A stretch of DNA of 64,000 nucleotides, taken from assembly GCA_029448655.1 (NCBI GenBank), contig JACCLO010000009.1, forward strand, positions 1,488,001 to 1,552,000, read 5' to 3'. Position 1 is the stretch's first letter; the number at the start of each line of letters is the position of its first letter. This document shows, in pieces, positions 57,371-64,000 of the stretch. This stretch comes from Wolfiporia cocos (taxonomy: Eukaryota > Basidiomycota > Agaricomycetes > Polyporales > Phaeolaceae). The notes under the pieces were generated by a model, which saw nothing but the letters and a program-made list of their open reading frames with translations, searched no databases and had not been told where the DNA came from. Made by a program: the position numbers and the translations under genes.

Positions 57371-58766
57371 TTATCGCACCCATAAATACGGGCTCTCGGG
57401 AAATTGTGGCGTAGCTAACTCGATGCATGACTCGAGGTCGTCGGTGGCGCGAGCTTCGTGGTACTCGTCGAGTGACTCAGGTATGGTGAGCCGTAGAGAG
57501 ATGCGTTTAGTACTGGTGCTCGCATAGCTGCTGTGCCGTAGCGAACAATTCCGGACACTATCCAGAACTTCCTCTGAAGTGATCGTGCCAGATTTTACAG
57601 GGTGATTCGAGCTTCCGGTGGTGTTATGTGAACTCTCCTCAATAGTTGCTCGCGATAGCTGTGAAGCTTCTCGGGACGTAGCATAGCCCTCAGAGACGCG
57701 CACAGTTATCAGAAGCGGTGGAATTGCCTGCAGATGTTCTGAGTTTGCGTAGCAGTGCACGTAGAGCATGCGAACGATGTCTCACCTGCATTTGTCCCAG
57801 GAATGGGAGAAGTGCGGTTTGTACCGGACTATTGGCGCATAAGGCGGCAAAGGTAATCACCGCGACGATGGTGCAAAGTGAAGCGGATTCAAAGAATATG
57901 GCCGAAAGGGACATGTAGACTTGTCCAAAACGAGTTCCCAGGTCTGACATCAGTTTCCGTCGGTGTAAGAGCAGCTTCCCGATAATTAGTGCTGGCACAA
58001 TGACATTGAAAGCTAACGATAAAGCAATGCATGCAATTCCAGGGCCAGTCTGCACCGTGATCCAGACATTGAAACTGATGCGGGCTATATCCTTCACGTA
58101 GTAAGATCCTAAGACTAAGTAGTATATCAATATCTGTTGGTTGTAAACTTCTGGTATACGCACAGACTAGCGCGAAAAGGGCTGCAGTGGATGGCACGAC
58201 TGCAAACCAGCGACGCCAGCAGATTGCCCAGAAGCGATATAGCTACCCTCCTGATCAGTAGGTGAATAGAAGCTATTATGTCTGAGCTGTGCATACCAGT
58301 AAACCATCTGACATCCAATTGAGCATCAAATAGCTGCTCCGTGGTGAGATCGGGTGTAATAGTTCCATGAAGCCACTGACACTATAGTTGCGATGATTCC
58401 TAAGGGGCTCTGCCCGGTCTCTTCCAGAACGAGCAAACGACTTTCAGAGTGGTAATTGGCGTCGGAGAATACGGTCCAAAACCACTGTGCGTGAAGGACA
58501 ATGCCCGTGGTAGCCAGCGCGCTCAAAGAGAATGTATACACCAGTAGCCACCGTCGCGGAGTGTGAAATGGCGATGGCCATACGAAGCGACGCACGATAA
58601 CAAGAAAGAGACCAACGTGGACTCCTGCAAGACATATATTAATAAGCAGTTAACAACTCCAGCTGAAAAACTGGTGCAGACCGTACGCTATGGTCGAGAG
58701 CACCAACCCGACCATATTCTCCTTCTGCAAGCGCGTGAGGTCAATATCAGGTGCAACAAAATACAT
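57371..58766 (-). CDS. Seven-helix membrane protein of an agaricomycete-specific family
   Basis: Starts MYFVAPDIDLTRLQKENMVG (58682-58766), with the first helix continuing GLVLSTIAYG/VHVGLFLVIV across a 57-nt intron. Later segments in order are WLLVYTFSLSALATTGIVLH, YRFWAICWRRWFAVVPSTAA (the family's YRxW motif), ALSLAFNVIVPALIIGKLLL, HRRKLMSDLGTRFGQVYMSL, FFESASLCTIVAVITFAALC and the join LLPFLGQMQ/AIPPLLITVRV. The soluble tail of about 110 residues ends SPYLWVR. Exon borders between about 58380 and 58240 are uncertain: the segment linking helices 2 and 3 has more than one possible splicing and contains a stop if read straight through. Same broad family as the gene at 32627-33840, opposite strand. 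Confidence 0.75.
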
Positions 58767-59445
58767 GGTGGGCAACTTCTACGTCCGTGTCGCTGAGGGT
58801 TTATACAAGATATAGATGTACAACTACGAGGATATGCGTACATGCGATACTCGGCATGGTTGTGCTGTGGATACGATGCAGATATCCCAGAAGGCGTTAA
58901 TGTAATTGGCTCTGGAGCTAAACAAATTTCAAATTTCACGCCTTGCATATCCGGATCCCAGAGACGATGAAGCGCCGCACAGGATCTGGTATGGGCGCTT
59001 GTGATGAGATACAAACGCTCAGCTTGTCCTCTTGACAATCGTAATTGGAATGAGGACCGTTTAGATATGTGGAGGCCGAGTGGTCTTTGGATGCAAAGGA
59101 CATACATGCGAGTGCAACAGCATACTGGGAGGTAGCGCACCGTTACGGTACACTAGAAAGGCCTTAAGACACCTACATCATATCACATCGCACGCACCTG
59201 CGAAGGATCATAACGCTCTGAAGGATTTGACTTGCGGTGGTGAGAGAATTTGTCGTGCGGTGAGCGACAATGCAAGATGCTTGCCATTTCCGTCGACTGT
59301 CGTGTCGGAGAACACCAAATAGAGGAAGGCTTCTAGATGTCCTCGCCGTAGATACCCCAGGAGTTTATCGCAGATATGACTCGCAAACGTGGACAATGGA
59401 CGTACTAGATATTGAGTACTCATATCCCGCAATGCGTACGTAACT
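58767..59445. other. Intergenic, promoter side of the 7TM gene
   Basis: No supported ORF was found. Confidence 0.35.
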
Positions 59446-59744
59446 ACTACTGTAGTCTCTTGTAGGGAGGCAACCGACCATCTCGTGTGACGCGTTACAG
59501 CTTGTTTTCTTGTAGCAACCGTGCCTGTGTGATGCGCGACAGAGATAAGATCAATAAGCAACCAGTACTGCTGAGACCTTGAGCAACGGAGCGGGCAACA
59601 GCTGTGACACACCTCTACAATGTATCCTCTAGGTAGCAACCCATGGCCTGTGACGTGTTACATTTGATGAAGTTATGAAGTTAGCAACTTTTAGAGGGCT
59701 TGTGACGCGTTACGGGTTGCCTCCCTACAGGAGACTACAATAGT
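59446..59744. mobile_element. MITE-like element (about 299 bp) with near-perfect inverted ends
   Basis: The left end ACTACTGTAGTCTCTTGTAG runs on to GGAGGCAACC. The right end is its inverse with two mismatches (GGTTGCCTCC ... GAGACTACAATAGT). The interior has four copies of a GTGACGCGTTAC-type motif (intact near 59491 and 59702, variants elsewhere). No ORF. The target duplication is unclear, so the superfamily is not assigned. Confidence 0.75.
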
Positions 59745-61111
59745 GTCGCCGTAAGGAGGGTACGTCCTGATTGCCGCAAAGATTGGCGTTGGTATTCAGG
59801 GACAACCTGCGATGGTTGAACGAATGAGAGAACTCGGGAAGGTAGAAGGCCGAGTCAGTCTCGGATAAGATATAAACCCATAGTTGAAAACTGTGTTTAA
59901 GACCGACGTCGATTGTACACAAGAGATATGATGACTGTAAAATAGTATTATTCAAACGTATAGTAGAGACCTACGCATCAACCAACTTGAGAAGGCGAAA
60001 CCGGGAATCATGTAAGCCTTGTGAGGATAGCCGTGCAGGAAAGCCCGAAGTGGGCACAGGATGTTCAATCGGAGCTTGCATTACGAAGCTGAAGCCAGTG
60101 TGACGCTGTGTCCCCTTGCTCCCAGTCGAGCAAAGAACACTTGCATGATGCACAGGTACTATAGTCAGCGAGCTAGGGTTACATGCACGTTGGTTTACGT
60201 GCGGCGCCTGTTGCGCGACGATTGGCAGAGAAGCTGATCATGTAAGCAACGTCGGTGTAGCCTACATGTGAAAATCGTGATCTTCGGCGCTTGGTGCTAC
60301 GCAAACCCGCTGGGTAATTATAACCTCAAGTTTCGGGAAATGCCATCTCCGATCTCGCAAGCCGACGCGTTCGTCACGTACGATCACAGACCAGCGTGTC
60401 ACGCCGACACGCTGCGCTCAGCGGCTCACGCATCTTCTCGCTCGCGGTTCTGCGCACTCTGCTAAGTGCTTCGTAAACAGGCCATAGTTTTACTATGTCA
60501 CCCATTGGAATCCAACGTCTTTCGCATCCAAGAGTTCTTTGCGAGATTCGCCGCTCGCATAGCAAGCAGTCAAGAGGCGATGAGCTCGCATTGTCCTCGC
60601 GATCATGATTCACCGGTCACCGACCACCTGTGGACATTCCTGGTCCCGTATATGTCGCATTAGGCAAGCGGAGAGTTGGCGTACTGCATGGCGCTGATCT
60701 GTACCGTGAATGCGAATATAATGCAAATTTGAGGTAAATTCTGTTGTAACAGCTGCAGATTCGTCATGTTTGATAGTGACGAAATTGGGGACAGCACGAG
60801 CCTCGATCTCCCTAGGGCTATACAGATTTAGTAACAAATCCAGGGATCTGGTCTAACGCACTGAGCAGATGCTGCAACATGGAGGAACGCCGATACGCGG
60901 TCCATTACATGATTTGGTAAATACTTCAAGCGAGCACGGAGAGTTTACGACGGGAAGCAGGGCACATATTGTCATGTTGGCATAGTCCACCATCTCAGGT
61001 ATCTACAAGGGTCGTTGAAATATCATTGACTCGTTCTAGCCACATCTCCAATATGCCCAACTGCATGTACGATTCATGATTTGACACAGCATCTTGTGGT
61101 GAATAGCGTAC
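59745..61111. other. Intergenic, no supported gene
   Basis: ORFs at 60268-60663 on both strands lack motifs. A 9-bp inverted repeat, CAGCGTGTC/GACACGCTG, lies near 60392. Confidence 0.35.
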
Positions 61112-63037
61112 TCAGAATAGAGATGGATTCGTGTATGGTTCGAACGCACCAGTGCTAGCATTCCACCGGTCAAATTGCCGTCTGAGTGGGTCGAGTAGCG
61201 TACGTCGGATGTGCCTTAAGTTGTCCTTGTCTCTGACTCCGGTCTGTGGAATGGCATCAGTGAAGCACATACAACAAGCATCGGTTCACTCACTCCATTT
61301 TGGACGTCCCTATTCACCAATACGTAGTAAAGAGCAAGGCATTCGACCAGTCTCAGCGGTTCTGCCGTCTCTAAGAAATCCGACAAAGACAGATTATAGG
61401 AGTCGAATAAATCTGGCGGATCGAGTTGCCACAGAATCGGACCCAGAAGCTGCAAGAACGTCCGCGATGCGAAGACATCGCGATTACGATCGGCAGATCC
61501 CATGGGTTTCGCGAGTGCTTCCAGCACTGCATCTTTCACCAGCCCGACAGTAGCGATTCGCATTTGTGGAGAGGAGTCCTGGTCTGTCAACAGACCCTGC
61601 AGGAGTTGAATACGAAGCGGCGAAGGAGTCAGCGACAAGACAACTGAGAAGAGGCGAAAGATCTGGAGTCGTGTGGATGGATCTGGATGTACGCTTGCGA
61701 GAGGTGGTAGGACGTGTGCGAGGGGGATAATCAGATTAGGCTGCATCTCGGGTCGCGGAGTCTGCGAATAGAGGGGGACGAGCGTAGATATGAGTACAGA
61801 GATAACTTCGTCAAGGGCGACGTTCGCTTGAATTGCCGTCAGGATAATCGGGAAGAAAGAAGCCAGAGAGCGCATAGTAAATGGATACGATGTGTGAGCA
61901 AGGAGCACAAAAGTTCCCAAAGACGGCTTTGATTCCATATCCGCGAAAGATAATCCAAGAGATTCCAGTGCTTCCTGTAATAATAATATCAGACTAGGTA
62001 CTCAGAGGGTGGTAACTTATACGTTACCCATGCTTGGCTAATTATATCATCAGAACTAGCTGGAGCTCCAGCGGATGGATCAATGATCAATCTCGGGAAA
62101 TGCTTCTCAAAGGCTGAAGAAGCCAATTTGGAGCCTGTATCATTCGTACAAGTCTCCAGAATAGACATCAGGAATGAGGCAAGAAGGTCCTGATCAAAAA
62201 TTTGATTAGCGAGAACATGGTAGGCGTTGTGATGACAGGGCCTACCCTCATAGCAGACTCGCCGCTTGCATCATTGTCCGTCTGCTCCTTGTCCAAATCA
62301 CTCAATATCGTCACCAGTCTTGACGCAGATCGTATCAAGGCTCGTCCTTCCGAAGCAGAGGCATCTGGCCCAGCCTGCGCTATCACTGATTGCAGTTCTG
62401 GGAGCAATGGCTTCACTATATCTCGTGTCGTTTTCTTGCGTAAGGGAATACGAGGGATCGCTGTCAACGTGTACGATCAGTCAAGAGTTTCTGGAAGAAT
62501 GAGGAACATGTAACCGTCTGAATATAACCACATTGCACGGCTGCACTGCAATATCGCCGGAGTATACTCCTCTTCGTCATCAGCATAGTCACCGGAGCTA
62601 TTTTGCACAGATAAGCGCTCCAGTGATTCCTGTACGGCCATTATGACCTCCTTTCCGCTACACTCGGTGCCAATCAACGACAGTAGCTCTTCGGTTCCGT
62701 CACGCGAGTGCGGAAGAAGAATAGGCAGCAGAGTGAGGGCATCCTATTTTCCAGAATCGGTATAGATCTGGGAGCATGATACAACACATACAAGGTACGA
62801 CATACCACCGATACGCGTGATGATGTCTACTAGCTGTCGTAGGTTGCAGATTGGATTTTGGTCGCGTGCAGCAGAGACAATAAGCGATGTGAGAGCGATG
62901 CTTGCATCCTGGATCCTGTGATGGTAAGCGACACAAGAACATATTCCAGCGGTAAGTCTGCTTACCTCGTCTACAGGATATGTCTCTGGCAAACTCAGCT
63001 CCTGGCGAAGCCTCACGCTGAAATCGCTTTGAGACAT
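61112..63037 (-). CDS. YAP-binding/ALF4/glomulin-like protein
   Basis: All-helical HEAT-like protein. The family (fungal Ybp1/Ybp2, plant ALF4, animal glomulin) is linked to oxidative-stress transcription factor binding, kinetochore support or cullin-RING regulation. Seven exons in transcription order: 62966-63037, 62792-62908, 62515-62743, 62246-62460, 62028-62189, 61273-61974 and 61112-61225. They give 536 residues. Sequence features are DASIALTSLIVSAARDQNP, DALTLLPILLPHSRDGTEEL, an acidic patch DYADDEEEYTP, LASFLMSILETCTNDTGSKL, FVLLAHTSYPFTMRSLASFF and a C-terminal RHIRRTLLDPLRRQFDRW. Length and layout fit the family, but assignment rests on general pattern rather than a unique motif. The last intron (61226-61272, 47 nt) is required for the basic C-terminus; read-through would end the protein at 61216. 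Confidence 0.65.
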
Positions 63038-63635
63038 TGACTCACGCGTTAATCTATCTAGAGTAGCGCAAGGTTGACGGCAAGTAAAGTCGGACCTCGC
63101 GTTGAGTTGCTATCTAAATTTCAAGTTGTATTCACTCGTGAGGCCGAGGATAATCGATTCGAGTGACTTTCAATTGAGTTTTGCCGGTGAACATATGAAG
63201 CGCCAGTTCTATCTGGCGCCTAATCAGACGCCTGAGGCCTGAGCGCTGAGCGCCACAATGGAGAGCCACAAGTAATTATGAAGTAATGAGTGGACAAAAG
63301 ACATTAGAAAACGGAATGCTGGATATTTCTTGTCTACTCGTCCCTGTATCATACAAGACGATGCTCCTAAATTTCTGCATCACCACGAAGATGCTAACGA
63401 CTCATGACATTTTAACTTGAGAGCTAGTATACAATGCAGCAGCGGGCCGGGTTCAACGAGTAAAATAATGTCCCATTAAGATCGAGGACTGCTAAGTTTG
63501 TACAACGCATAAGCCTAAAGGTACAGATAGCAAGTATTTCATCCTTGCAATTTATACAGTCAATCTATAGAAATTCCCCTCATGAGCTCACATCTCCGTC
63601 TCAACACCATCGTGTTCACCGTCAACGAACCACCC
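63038..63635. other. Intergenic, nothing recognised
   Basis: The region upstream of one minus-strand gene and downstream of another. It contains the small repeat GCCTGAGGCCTGAGCGCTGA near 63230 and no supported ORF. Confidence 0.4.
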
Positions 63636-64000
63636 TTACGAACTCTGAGACGGACCAAGCAGCCTTCGGGGTTCCAGCCGAAAACGTTGCTTCGCTTTAG
63701 ACTGCTTTTTCTTGAGGCGTTCCTTACAGCGTGCGCACAGCGTCCCGGCTGTCCCGGAAGGCAACGTACGGTGACATGTGGTGGAACTGCATGCTCGCTT
63801 TGCAAATTGTGTGAGTCTTTGATTCGTATGCAGCGATGAAACCCGGAAGACTCACCACTTCCTGAGCGGATTGAACAGTTGGCTCCTGATTGACAACGGG
63901 CGGCGTGACACTTGGCTCAGATGAGCCATTACTATTGTTCGCCTCCACTCTGCTCGTGTCCGCTGCGGTATCAACCTGACTGGTAACCGGCCGCTTATTT
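63636..64000 (-). CDS. 3' end of an unrecognised gene with a C-terminal Cys-pair motif; 5' end outside window
   Basis: Exon 63856 to beyond 64000 encodes a Ser/Val/Gln-rich polar stretch ending QSAQEV. A GTGAGT donor and a 58-nt intron (63798-63855) lead to exon 63636-63797. That exon reads RACSSTTCHRTLPSG, then TLCARCKERLKKKQ, then RFRLEPRRLL and a stop. The arrangement Cys-x4-Cys-(about 13)-Cys-x2-Cys followed by a lysine-rich helix looks like a small zinc-binding module seen at the ends of several basidiomycete proteins of unknown function. The alternative acceptor 11 bases further on would shift the frame and end the protein early. The body of the gene lies outside the window. Confidence 0.5.

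Noticed and set aside
61138..61150. GGTTCGAAC sequence resembling a tRNA B box
   Set aside because: It lies within the last exon region of the glomulin-like gene and no A box or acceptor stem could be built; no tRNA genes were found in the window.
1..64000. CRISPR arrays, operons, ribosome-binding sites, prophage or viral genes
   Set aside because: The DNA is intron-rich fungal nuclear sequence; the direct repeats seen are not regularly spaced and the polymerase gene is the eukaryotic silencing type, not viral.

Overview
The window is nuclear DNA of a filamentous fungus, most likely an agaricomycete (mushroom-forming basidiomycete). The support is that genes are split by many 47-80 nt introns with GTRNGT donors and YAG acceptors, and that the gene families are typical of that class: a divergent G-alpha, lineage-specific seven-helix (7TM) membrane proteins including the DUF6533 type, a QDE-1-like RNA-dependent RNA polymerase, and short R-type lectins. 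I see no prokaryotic, viral, rRNA or CRISPR signals. All exon models were read by eye from reading frame, splice signals and family similarity; no search was run.

Layout. 1-1.7 kb: 3' part of a G-protein alpha subunit gene. 2.3-7.2 kb: RNA-silencing RNA-dependent RNA polymerase (+). 7.6-9.6 kb: MOB/phocein-like protein with a long acidic tail (-). 10.0-15.3 kb: a gene remnant, a 983-bp terminal-inverted-repeat element with a decayed DDE transposase, a DUF6533-type 7TM gene (-), and a large fold-back element. 16.1-17.8 kb: Git3/cAMP-receptor-like GPCR (-). 19.2 kb: small PB1-like protein. 21.5-26.3 kb: SNF2 ATPase with a RING finger inside the motor, ULS1/RAD16-like (+). 26.3-36.8 kb: gene-poor, holding a beta-trefoil lectin-like gene (28.5 kb, -) and a 7TM gene (32.6 kb, +). 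36.8 kb: small membrane protein. 39.3 kb: possible short membrane protein. 41.8-45.6 kb: NF-X1/FAP1-type zinc-finger protein (+), convergent with a zeta-crystallin-type quinone reductase (45.9-47.3 kb, -). 47.7-51.6 kb: two hAT-type miniature elements in opposite orientation, one nested in an older repeat and one inside exon 1 of a DUF6533-type gene. 53.8-56.8 kb: peroxisomal ABCD half-transporter (+). 57.4-58.8 kb: another 7TM gene (-). 59.4 kb: a MITE. 61.1-63.0 kb: YAP-binding/ALF4/glomulin-like protein (-). 63.6 kb to the end: 3' end of a minus-strand gene.

Themes. Signalling parts are over-represented: one G-alpha, one canonical-looking GPCR and four further 7TM genes in 64 kb, although nothing here proves that they work together. 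The G-alpha carries His where the catalytic Gln of DVGGQ normally sits, and the ABC transporter carries Leu in place of the H-loop His. Several gene models need micro-exons of 4, 7, 11 and 14 nt and GC-AG introns, which automatic gene finders commonly miss. Mobile-element debris shows a readable order of events (older repeat, then hAT insertion), and the same older repeat lies in an intron of the RNA-dependent RNA polymerase gene, a protein whose family takes part in silencing repeats.
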